This document shows, in pieces, positions 44,088 to 52,136 of a stretch of 64,000 nucleotides of DNA (the first letter of the stretch is position 1; each line of letters begins with the position of its first letter). Both the position numbers and the translations under genes were made by a program. The notes below the pieces were generated by a model. The model had not been told where the DNA came from. It worked only from the letters and a program-made list of their open reading frames with translations, and searched no databases. Location: the NCBI RefSeq assembly GCF_049747295.1, contig NZ_JBMHJM010000001.1:3100001-3164000 (forward strand), in the 5' to 3' direction. Source of the DNA: Afipia sp049747295. GTDB taxonomy: Bacteria; Pseudomonadota; Alphaproteobacteria; Rhizobiales; Xanthobacteraceae.

Positions 44088-44824
44088 TGCCGGCTCTCGC
44101 GGATTTCGACCGGCACGGCGAAGACATAGCCTTCGCTGCGGACCGTTTTGATGTAGGCCGGCTCCCGCGCGTCGTCATTCAGGCGCTGACGCAGCCGGCT
44201 GACAAGAAGATCGATGGAGCGGTCAAACAACTCCGACTCGCGGCCTTGCGTCAGGTTCAGGAGCTGGTCGCGGTTGAGCACGCGTTGCGGATGATCGACG
44301 AAGACCCGCAGCAGGCGGTATTCCGCACCGCTGAGGGCAATCGCTGTGCCGTTCTTGTCGAGCAGATGGCGCGCGGTGGTGTCGAGCTGCCAATCGCCGA
44401 ATGCCAGCAGTTGACCGACCTCGGTCACTTGAAGGTTGGGGGGCAGCATGCGGGTGCGGCGCAGGACGGCCTTGATGCGGGCAAGCAGTTCGCGTGCCGC
44501 AAAAGGCTTCGCGAGATAATCATCCGCGCCCATTTCCAGTCCGACAATGCGGTCGGTTTCGTCCGACCGCGCGGTCAGCATCAGGATCGGCGTTGTCTTG
44601 TGCTTGCCGGCGCGCAGCTCACGGCAAAGAACCAGGCCGTCGTCGCCTGGCATCATGATATCGAGCACGATCAGGTCGACGGAGTCGGCTTCCAGGAACG
44701 ACCGCATCTGCCGGCCGTCGGCGGCCAGGCTGACGCGCAGGCCATTTTTTTTGAGATAGCTCGACACCAGCTCCCGGATCTCGCGGTCGTCATCAACAAT
44801 CAGGATGTGATCAACGTGATCCAT
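44084..44824 (-). CDS. OmpR-family response regulator
   Basis: Encodes 246 aa. A receiver domain with phospho-acceptor D55 (LIVLDIMMPGDDG) and K106 (DDYLAKPF) is followed by a C-terminal winged helix (LSGAEYRLLRVFVDHPQRVL, VSRLRQRLNDDAREPAYIKT, VRSEGYVF). OmpR-type regulators bind direct repeats with a period near 10-11 bp. Such repeats occur before three nearby genes and in its own upstream region (44903). It is the first gene of the two-component operon. Confidence 0.94.
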   Translation of the reverse strand: MDHVDHILIVDDDREIRELVSSYLKKNGLRVSLAADGRQMRSFLEADSVDLIVLDIMMPGDDGLVLCRELRAGKHKTTPILMLTARSDETDRIVGLEMGADDYLAKPFAARELLARIKAVLRRTRMLPPNLQVTEVGQLLAFGDWQLDTTARHLLDKNGTAIALSGAEYRLLRVFVDHPQRVLNRDQLLNLTQGRESELFDRSIDLLVSRLRQRLNDDAREPAYIKTVRSEGYVFAVPVEIRESRQ

Positions 44825-44902
44825 CGGTCTCCACCTTCAGTTCGGCCTGTCCAATGATTTAGCATCAATTCCCGTTGGGTGGAAAAAGCCGGTCCAGAGA
44901 AT

Positions 44903-44937
44903 TGTAAGGCAATGTATCCGCCGAATAGCAGGACACA
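44903..44937. promoter_or_regulatory. Additional regulatory box in the two-component / dipZ gap
   Basis: TGTAAGGCAATGTATCC (44903-44919) has the box A pattern and is followed by GGACACA at 44931 (28 bp on, not the 59-bp spacing of the other copies). It is 79 bp upstream of the response regulator start, so it may serve autoregulation. Confidence 0.5.
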
Positions 44938-45004
44938 CTGGCGGACGAAATTGTTGCCGCAACCGGGGGGGGGCGCCGTGAAAACGAAGCCTTCTGCCGG
45001 TCTT

Positions 45005-45081
45005 TGTATCGGAATGTACAGGCCGGCGCCCACAGCACACTTCGTTACATTTTCGCCGGTTTGGGACACATCCGGGATACC
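45005..45081 (+). promoter_or_regulatory. Conserved regulatory array of dipZ
   Basis: Box A is TGTATCGGAATGTACA (45005-45020), GTTACA is at 45044 (39 bp on) and box B starts with GGACACA at 45064 (59 bp on) and GATACC at 45076. A hairpin ACCGC-TTGAT-GCGGT follows. The region matches the ohr leader at about 41199-41330 over roughly 130 bp. Confidence 0.65.
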
Positions 45082-45160
45082 TCCGCACCGCTTGATGCGG
45101 TGAGTGGCTGATCGGCCATTGCGCCTTGGTGCGCCACTCTTCACTTCACGGAGCACGACA

Positions 45161-46935
45161 ATGATCCTTCTGGCTGTTGCCTATCTTGGAGGTGTACTGA
45201 CCATCCTCAGTCCCTGCATCCTGCCGGTGCTTCCTTTCGTCTTTGCGCGAGCGGACCAATCGTTCCTCAAGAGCACCTTGCCGATGCTGGTTGGCATGGC
45301 GCTGACGTTTGCCGTTGTCGCGACGCTCGCCGCGGTCGGTGGCAGCTGGGCAGTACATGCCAATGAATTTGGCCGGACCATCGCCATTGCAATGCTGGCC
45401 GCCTTTGGCGTGACGCTGCTGTCGCCGCAGCTTGCCAGTGTTTTGACGCAACCCATCGTTGCCCTCGGAAATCGGCTGTCGAATGCGACGGATGGATCGG
45501 GATCGGCCGCGACGGTCGGGAGTTCGCTGCTGCTTGGTATCGCGACCGGTCTGCTCTGGGCGCCCTGTGCCGGGCCGATTCTTGGCTTGGTGCTGACGGG
45601 CGCGGCTCTTCAGGGCGCGAACGTGCAGACCACCTTGTTGCTCCTGGCCTATGCGGCAGGTGCTGCAACCTCGCTCGCCATTGCCCTCCTGATTGGCGGG
45701 CGCGTGTTTACGGCGATGAAGCAGTCATTGGGCGCCGGTGAATGGGTGCGGCGTGGTCTCGGCATCGCCGTGTTGAGCGGGGTTATCGCGATCGGATTCG
45801 GTGCCGATACCGGCTTTCTGGCGCGTCTGTCCAGCGTCAGCACGGGCAAGTTCGAGCAGGCCTTGCTCGATGCATTCAACATGAACAAGACGAAGCCGGA
45901 GGCTAGTGTGACTGAGGGAACCAGCATGGTGATGGCGTCGAATGAGCCGCGTCCGCAGCTTCGTAGCACTCTGCCCGTGGAGGGTCAGCTGCCGTCCCTC
46001 GACGGCGCGGCGAATGGCTCAATTCGCAGCCGCTGACGGCGGAACAGCTGCGCGGCAAGGTCGTGCTGGTCGATTTCTGGACCTATTCCTGCATCAACTG
46101 CATTCGCGCCGTTCCTTACACGCGTGCCTGGGCTGAAAAGTACAAGGATCAAGGCGTCGTCGTGATCGGCGTGCATGCACCGGAGTTCGCGTTCGAGAAG
46201 AACATCGGCAACGTCAGGAAAGCTGTTGCCGATTTCGGGCTCGGTTATCCGATCGCCGTGGACAACAACTTCAAGATCTGGCGTGCCTTCCGCAATAATT
46301 ATTGGCCGGCGCTTTATATCGCCGATGCCAAGGGACAGATCCGGTATCACCACTTCGGTGAGGGCAACTACGACAAGACCGAAGAGGTCATCCAGCAACT
46401 GCTGGCAGAGGCGGGAAATCGCAAGGTCGAGACCGGCATGGTCAAGCCGGACGCCAAGGGCGCGCAAGCCGCGCCCGACCTCGGTCATGTCCGCTCATCT
46501 GAGACTTACATCGGCTATGAACGCGCGTCCGATTTCGTGTCGCCGGAAGGCATCGGAAGCGACATGGCCCAGGACTACACCACGGCTGTGCCCGGTCTCA
46601 ACGAGTGGGGCCTGACCGGAAACTGGACCGTCGGACCAGAGCTCGCGACGCTCAATCGGGAGGGCGGCGGGATCACTTACAGGTTCAGCGCGCGTGATCT
46701 GCATCTGGTTCTAGGCCTTCGGCCTGATAGCAAGCCGGTGCGCTTTCAGGTCCGGATCGACGGCAAGCCACCGGGCGAAAGCCACGGAGCGGACGTTGAT
46801 GCCGACGGCAACGGGACCGTTACGCAAACGCGTCTCTATCAACTGGTGCGACCGGCGGGCGAGGTGCGGACGAGGACGTTCGACGTTCGCTTCCTTGATC
46901 CCGGTGCCGAAGCCTTCGCGTTTACTTTTGGGTGA
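45161..46935 (+). pseudogene. dipZ: DipZ-type thiol-disulfide membrane protein, frameshifted
   Basis: Two frames together form one DipZ-like protein of about 591 aa. The first (45161-46036) is a CcdA/DsbD-like membrane domain with conserved cysteines in ILSPCILPVLPF and LLWAPCAGPILG. The second (readable from about 46014 to 46935) starts WLNSQPLTAEQLRGKVVLVD and holds a thioredoxin-like domain with SCINC, then a C-terminal beta domain of carbohydrate-binding type. The reading frame changes by one missing base near 46011-46014, so the membrane part ends in a short wrong tail and the catalytic half has no proper start (an in-frame internal start at 46063 is poor). Electrons would pass from the membrane domain to exported thiols. 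It may be a true mutation or a sequencing error. Confidence 0.85.
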
Positions 46936-47285
46936 GGAGCGTAACATGTGCGCCATTTCTCAACCGATCCTCATGATACTTGCCACAGAGTTGCGTAATG
47001 GTGTCTCAACCGAGTTGCTTGGTCTGCTCGGCGGGTTGCTTCGCATTGTCTTGCCGAGCGTGGATCTCGCGCAGCAGATCAAGCTCCATCTCACGATGTG
47101 GAGCTGGTCCGCGGCGGTGATGGCGCGCCGGATTTCAAGGGCCGGTCACCGCTTTCGGTCTTGGCGGAAGCTGAGGTGCCCGCCCCCGGGAAGATCGCCT
47201 TGCAGAATTTGAGTACTGATGGCCTGCGATCGCGGGTAGAGTGGGGTAACAGACCGTCCATTCCTCGATTATGTAATTGTCACCG
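46936..47285. other. Unexplained region between dipZ and the first moeA-like gene
   Basis: About 350 bp. A plus-strand frame of 88 codons (46946-47212) begins MCAISQPILMILATELRNGV after a GAGGAG ribosome site, then becomes Arg/Trp-rich. A second frame ending at 47289 (from GTG 47098) has sensible codons in VELVRGGDGAPDFKGRSPLS. The pair looks like one small gene broken by a frameshift, but I recognise no family and do not call it. Confidence 0.35.
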
Positions 47286-48410
47286 ATGAACCCTCGACCC
47301 GCGACCGGCTCGTTGATCTCTCTTGAAGAGGCGTTGAGCCGGCTTTTGGAACGCTGTGAGCCTGCTGAGCCGAAAGAGGTGCCGATATCGCAGGCGCTTG
47401 GACACGTTTTGGCGCAGACGTTGACAGCGAACGGACCTTATCCGGCGCAGAATACTGCGACCCGCGACGGTTGGGCGCTTCGTTCACAGGACCTCGTCGG
47501 GGCGACGGCCTATTCGCCGGTCTTGTTGAATGAGTTGCCGCCTTGGGTCGAGAGCGGTGATGCTCTTCCTGCGGGATGTGATTGTGTGCTTGAGCCGGAG
47601 GTGCTCGAGCAGATCGGTCCTATGGTGCAAGTCATAGCTGAGACGATCCCCGGTGCAGGTGTCCGGCGGATCGGCGAAGACCTGAAAGCGGAAAGTGCGC
47701 CCGTTCCGGCGGGCAAGATGTTAAGTGCGGTTGATCTTGTTATCGCACGGGCCATCGGTCTGGAGAAACTGGCGACCCGGCGTCCGCTGGTGCGGATCGT
47801 TAATGTGCCGCCGGCAAATGGCGCTTCATCGACGGCGCTGTTGATCGCGGAGGCGGTGCGTCGCGCCGGTGCCGATGTCATGTCGATCGAGGCAGCTGGT
47901 CGTGACGCCAAGTTGGCCGCGGCTGAGCTCAATGAGACCGGCTGTGACATGATCCTCATCATTGGCGGAACCGGTGAGGGACGTGCGGATGCGACGGTTG
48001 CCGCACTTGCGGAGAAGAGTGCGCTTTTGGCACATGGCATCGCACTGCAGCCGGGCCGGACAACGGCTATCGGTCGAGCCGGAAAGTGTCCCGTTGTCGC
48101 CTTGCCGGGAGCCCTGGATCAGGCGCTTGCAGCATGGTGGACAATTGCGCTGCCGGTTCTGGATCGGCTGTCGGGCCGACATATATCTGAGGAAACGCTG
48201 CCGCTGGCACTCAAGATTTCATCAGGACCCGGAATGGCTGACGTCGTCTTACTGAAGCGAGAAGAAGCGAAGTGGCTTCCGCTTTCCATCGGAGATCTTT
48301 CCCTCGGCAGCCTGTCGCGTGCGGATGCCTGGGTTGTGATTCCCGGCCGAAGCGAGGGATATGCATCCGGGACACTTTGCACTGCTTATCTGCTTCGCGA
48401 CACGATGTGA
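47286..48410 (+). CDS. MoeA-like molybdopterin protein, degenerate paralogue
   Basis: Encodes 374 aa from the ATG at 47286 (a TTG at 47277 is possible). MoeA folds insert molybdate into adenylylated molybdopterin. Recognisable parts are the N-terminal LEEALSRLLERCEPAEPKEV, NTATRDGWALRSQDL (normally SAxDGYA) and LIIGGTGEGRADATVAAL in place of the usual SGGxSxGxxD. These changes at the substrate-binding aspartate regions suggest it is not an ordinary Mo insertase. It precedes two further moeA genes and the formate dehydrogenase genes and may serve Mo-cofactor handling for that enzyme. Confidence 0.75.
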   Translation: MNPRPATGSLISLEEALSRLLERCEPAEPKEVPISQALGHVLAQTLTANGPYPAQNTATRDGWALRSQDLVGATAYSPVLLNELPPWVESGDALPAGCDCVLEPEVLEQIGPMVQVIAETIPGAGVRRIGEDLKAESAPVPAGKMLSAVDLVIARAIGLEKLATRRPLVRIVNVPPANGASSTALLIAEAVRRAGADVMSIEAAGRDAKLAAAELNETGCDMILIIGGTGEGRADATVAALAEKSALLAHGIALQPGRTTAIGRAGKCPVVALPGALDQALAAWWTIALPVLDRLSGRHISEETLPLALKISSGPGMADVVLLKREEAKWLPLSIGDLSLGSLSRADAWVVIPGRSEGYASGTLCTAYLLRDTM

Positions 48411-48419
48411 GCCGCCTGG

Positions 48420-50363
48420 ATGACCAATTCCTCAGTTTCGCTGAATTCCACCATCGATCAGGACCAGTTCCTCACAATTCTCTCGCGTGAGGAAGCCATC
48501 GGGCGCTTCGAGGAGGCGCTCTTTCCGCGTGCTCTGGCGACGGAGAAGCGTTCGCTGTCCGACGCGCTCGGATATGCAATGGCAGAGGATGTGGTCGCGC
48601 CGCTCGATGTGCCGCCGTTCGATCGCTCGAATGTTGACGGATTCGCCGTGCGCTCGTCGGATCTCGCGCAGGCTGCAGAGACGGCGCCGATTCGTCTCAC
48701 GCTCAATGGAGAAACGATCGCGTGCGGCGTTGATCCGCAATTGATGGTGGGATCGGGGACGGCAACGCCGATCGCGACGGGCGGTCCCATTCCGCGTGGT
48801 GCCGATGCGGTTATCATGATCGAACACACGCAACCCGGTCACGGCGCCATCAGTGTGCGGCGTTCGGTCTCGCCGGGGCAGTTTGTCTCCTATGCCGGCT
48901 CTGATATCGCCCGCGGCGAGGTGTTGTTGCGCGTGGGGACGATCATCGGCTCGCGCGAAATCGGCATGCTGGCGGCCTGCGGCATCGCGCAGGTCTCTGT
49001 TGTGCAGCGGCCGAGGGTCGCGATTCTTTCCACGGGTGATGAACTCGTTCCGCCGGGCCAGCCGCTCTCTCCCGCGCAGATCTATGACACCAACGGATCG
49101 ATCGTCACGGCAGCGGTGAACGAGAATGGCGGCTCAGCGCGCTTCATGGGCTCGATCCCGGATGACGAAGCAAGGTTAGAGGCGGCCATGCGGGAAGCGC
49201 TGGCTGATTGCGACATGCTGGTCTTGTCTGGCGGCACATCGAAAGGTGCCGGCGACGTTTCACACCGGATCATCGGGCGTCTTGGCAAACCCGGCATTAT
49301 CGCCCATGGCGTCGCGTTGAAGCCGGGAAAGCCGTTGTGCCTTGCGGTCTGCGACGGAAAGCCCGTTGTTATTCTGCCCGGATTTCCAACCTCGGCGATG
49401 TTCACGTTCCACGACATGATCGTGCCGGTGTTGCGGCGTCTGGCCGGATTGCCGCCACGCACCGACGCGCATGTGCAGGCCAAGGTGCCTGTGCGGATTG
49501 CATCTGAATTGGGGCGTACGGAATTCGTCATGGTGTCGCTTGTGGAAGGCGACAATGGTTTGATCGCTTACCCGTCCGGTAAGGGCTCGGGGGCCATCAC
49601 CGCCTTCGCGCAGGCTGATGGATTTCTGCGGATCGATGCGCTCGCTGATCAGATGCCGGCCGGCGCCGAGGAGGAGGTGAGGCTGTTCACACCGCATGTG
49701 CGCGTGCCGGATCTGGTGATCGTCGGCAGTCATTGTACCGGACTTGATATCGTGACCGCGCCTTTGGCGCGGGCAGGCCTTCTGGTGCGTTCGATCTCGG
49801 TTGGAAGTCTTGGCGGATTGGCGGCTGCGCGGCGCGGCGAATGTGATCTTGCGCCGATTCACCTCTTCGACGACAAGACCGACACCTACAATGTTTCGTT
49901 TCTTGTCCCAGGCCTTGAATTGATGCCGGGCTATCGACGCATGCAAGGCATCGTCTTTCGCAAGGGCGATCGCCGCTTCGAAGGGCTTGATGCGAAAGAC
50001 GCTGTCCGCGCTGCACTCGCCGATGCGTCCTGCATCATGGTGAACCGTAATCAAGGTGCCGGCACGCGCATTCTGATTGACCGGCTCCTGAAAGGGGCAA
50101 AGCCGGACGGCTACTGGAATCAACCGAAATCTCATAACGCTGTCGCAGCCGCCGTGGCTCAAAGGCGGGCAGATTGGGGGATGACGATTGCGCCGGTGGC
50201 TCATGCAGCAGGACTTGGTTTTATTCCGTTTGCGGAAGAGCATTATGATTTCGCACTGGTCACGTCTCGACGCGAGCGGCTGGCTGTTCGAGCTTTTGTC
50301 GAATCCCTGGCATCGGATGAGACGCTCGTTGCCCTCGAACGGGCCGGATTTAGACCTGCTTAA
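48420..50363 (+). CDS. MoeA fused to a periplasmic-binding-protein-like domain
   Basis: Encodes 647 aa. Residues about 10-410 are a complete MoeA (VPPFDRSNVDGFAVRSSDLA, LVLSGGTSKGAGDVSHRIIG, IAHGVALKPGKPLCLA, VILPGFPTSAMFTFHD). Residues about 425-645 are a type 2 periplasmic-binding-like domain (VIVGSHCTGLDIVTAPLARA, VNRNQGAGTRILIDRLL, WGMTIAPVAHAAGLGFIPFA). No signal peptide precedes it, so the whole protein is cytoplasmic. Such fusions are known in genomes with formate dehydrogenases. The added domain probably binds molybdate, tungstate or a pterin as a sensor or supply site; this is inference. Confidence 0.88.
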   Translation: MTNSSVSLNSTIDQDQFLTILSREEAIGRFEEALFPRALATEKRSLSDALGYAMAEDVVAPLDVPPFDRSNVDGFAVRSSDLAQAAETAPIRLTLNGETIACGVDPQLMVGSGTATPIATGGPIPRGADAVIMIEHTQPGHGAISVRRSVSPGQFVSYAGSDIARGEVLLRVGTIIGSREIGMLAACGIAQVSVVQRPRVAILSTGDELVPPGQPLSPAQIYDTNGSIVTAAVNENGGSARFMGSIPDDEARLEAAMREALADCDMLVLSGGTSKGAGDVSHRIIGRLGKPGIIAHGVALKPGKPLCLAVCDGKPVVILPGFPTSAMFTFHDMIVPVLRRLAGLPPRTDAHVQAKVPVRIASELGRTEFVMVSLVEGDNGLIAYPSGKGSGAITAFAQADGFLRIDALADQMPAGAEEEVRLFTPHVRVPDLVIVGSHCTGLDIVTAPLARAGLLVRSISVGSLGGLAAARRGECDLAPIHLFDDKTDTYNVSFLVPGLELMPGYRRMQGIVFRKGDRRFEGLDAKDAVRAALADASCIMVNRNQGAGTRILIDRLLKGAKPDGYWNQPKSHNAVAAAVAQRRADWGMTIAPVAHAAGLGFIPFAEEHYDFALVTSRRERLAVRAFVESLASDETLVALERAGFRPA

Positions 50364-50451
50364 GCCGGTAAATAGCTCTATATGAGCAAGATAGCTTTGA
50401 TGCATATTGCGGGATGTCGCCGGTTGTCCCGGCAAGCATGATCGGACTTTG

Positions 50452-51705
50452 ATGGCGCAGCTTTCCGACGATTGTTTTGCTTTCGGTGGTCCGATGATGT
50501 CGGTCGACGACGCTGTTGCAATGATCGCATCGCGAGTCCACGCCGTGCAGGAGGTCGAGGCTGTTTCGCTGGCCGGCTTGGATGGCCGCGTCCTTGCCGA
50601 AGCTGTCGTGGCGTCAATGCCGCTGCCGCCGTTCACCAATTCCGCTGTCGATGGCTACGCGGTGCGCAGCGAAGATCTTTCGCTTGCAGGCAAGCAGGCT
50701 TTCCCGATTGTCGGGCGGATAGCGGCGGGCGCTGTCGCCAAAGAGCCCATCAAGCCCGCACAAGCCGTTCGTATCTTTACCGGTGCGCCGATGCCGGCAG
50801 GCGCAGATACGGTTTTTATGCAGGAAGACGTTAAAGTCGAAGATGGGCGAGTCTTTCTGCCGGCAGGGCTCAAAGCCGGCGCCAACGTTCGGCTGACCGG
50901 AGAAGATATCTCCGCAGGTGCATCGGCTTTGCCGTCAGGGACGCGGTTGCGCCCCCAGGATGTTGCACTCATCGCCGCGCTTGGGCTGACGAAGGTTAGC
51001 GTGCGGCGGCGAATCCGCGTTGCAGTGTTTTCGACCGGCAACGAGCTGGTTGCGCCCGGCGCTGAACGCGTGCCATCGCAATTGTTCGATTCCAATCGTT
51101 ACATGCTGATCGCGATGCTTGGCCGCCTTGGATGTGAGGTGAGTGACCTCGGCATTCTGCCGGATGACCGCGCGTCGCTGGCGCAGGCACTGCGAAAGGC
51201 GTCGGCCGATCATGACCTCATTTTGACCTCCGGCGGTGTCTCGACCGGGGAAGAGGATCATGTCAAAGCCGCGGTCGAGTCCGTTGGCTCGCTGGTGTTA
51301 TGGCGAATCGCCATCAAGCCTGGGCGCCCTGTTGCCATGGGTGTGATTGAAGGCACGCCGTTTATCGGACTGCCGGGAAATCCGGTCGCGAGTTTCGTGA
51401 CGTTTACTTATGTCGTGCGTCCGACCGTGCTTGCGCTGTTGGGGGCGCCGCAGGAACATCCGATCCCGAATCCGCTGCGGGCGGCTTTCGCTTACAAAAA
51501 GAAGATATCCCGCCGCGAGTATGTCCGGGTAAGTGTTCGCCGTGCCAGTGATGGCATGCTGGAAGCCGTCAAGTTTCCGCGCGAAGGCGCGGGGCTTCTG
51601 TCGTCGCTGGTGGAAACCGACGGCTTTGTCGAACTGTCTGAAGACATCACGCAGGTCAAACCAGGCGATCTCGTCAATTTCTTGAGCTACGCGAGCCTGG
51701 CATAG
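50452..51705 (+). CDS. moeA: Molybdopterin molybdotransferase MoeA
   Basis: Encodes 417 aa from the ATG at 50452; an upstream in-frame start at 50407 adds unlike sequence. All MoeA motifs are present: PLPPFTNSAVDGYAVRSEDL, GAPMPAGADTVFMQED, STGNELVAPGAERVPSQLFD, LTSGGVSTGEEDHVKAAVE and IAIKPGRPVAMGVIEGTPFI. It is the enzymatically ordinary copy of the three and should insert molybdate into MPT-AMP. It lies in line with the other two moeA genes and the fds genes, so it may be coordinated with formate dehydrogenase production. Confidence 0.92.
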   Translation: MAQLSDDCFAFGGPMMSVDDAVAMIASRVHAVQEVEAVSLAGLDGRVLAEAVVASMPLPPFTNSAVDGYAVRSEDLSLAGKQAFPIVGRIAAGAVAKEPIKPAQAVRIFTGAPMPAGADTVFMQEDVKVEDGRVFLPAGLKAGANVRLTGEDISAGASALPSGTRLRPQDVALIAALGLTKVSVRRRIRVAVFSTGNELVAPGAERVPSQLFDSNRYMLIAMLGRLGCEVSDLGILPDDRASLAQALRKASADHDLILTSGGVSTGEEDHVKAAVESVGSLVLWRIAIKPGRPVAMGVIEGTPFIGLPGNPVASFVTFTYVVRPTVLALLGAPQEHPIPNPLRAAFAYKKKISRREYVRVSVRRASDGMLEAVKFPREGAGLLSSLVETDGFVELSEDITQVKPGDLVNFLSYASLA

Positions 51706-51734
51706 CGGGGGGCTTCTTCCTCGGGGTGCGCGGC

Positions 51735-51760
51735 GGAACCACCCGACTTGGCCCGCAGTT
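51735..51760 (+). promoter_or_regulatory. EcfG-like general stress promoter candidate
   Basis: GGAAC (51735-51739) and GTT (51758-51760) are separated by 18 bp, that is GGAAC-N17-AGTT. This is near the alphaproteobacterial EcfG consensus GGAAC-N16/17-CGTT. It lies 29 bp upstream of the small gene at 51789. Such short motifs occur by chance several times in 64 kb. Confidence 0.4.
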
Positions 51761-51788
51761 GATCCGGTGAAAATCCCGGAGACAAGGC

Positions 51789-51941
51789 ATGCCGAAAGAG
51801 AACAATTTGCCCGGTCCGCAGGATCAGGGTGGCAAACAGGGCGGCTCGAAGGATGGCCCCAAACCATCGCCGCAGCCTGACCAGCAGGATCTGGATCCGC
51901 ATGGAAAAGGACCGGAACGCACGGATAACAAGGCCAAATAG
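51789..51941 (+). CDS. Small hydrophilic Gly/Pro/Lys-rich protein (50 aa)
   Basis: A 51-codon gene with ATG at 51789, preceded by CGGAGACAAGG. The product has no hydrophobic stretch: it starts MPKENNLPGPQDQGGKQGGS and ends GPERTDNKAK, is rich in Gly, Lys, Asp, Gln and Pro and is probably disordered. It resembles small stress-induced hydrophilic proteins of this bacterial group. With the EcfG-like promoter, a general-stress role is likely but unproven. Confidence 0.55.
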   Translation: MPKENNLPGPQDQGGKQGGSKDGPKPSPQPDQQDLDPHGKGPERTDNKAK

Positions 51942-52136
51942 GGCTCGGCAGAGGCGATTTCCCGCGCCAAAAAGTCTAAGTGGAACTTGGCGCCAATAGG
52001 CGGAAATTATTAAATTCCTCCTTTAGTTCAATATGATAACGCTGGTTCAGCGGACATGATGACGTGGACGTCGCTTAAAAAGCGTCTTGCACAATGTATA
52101 CCAGACACTATCGTTGCTCGAAATGGAGCAATTCTA

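Noticed and set aside
46001..46040. Programmed ribosomal frameshift in dipZ
   Set aside because: No slippery heptamer or following pseudoknot is visible. A missing base by mutation or sequencing error is simpler.
49260..50639. A 459-codon minus-strand frame opposite the moeA fusion gene
   Set aside because: Antisense to clear MoeA and binding-protein motifs; composition is Arg/His/Gln-rich as expected for a shadow.
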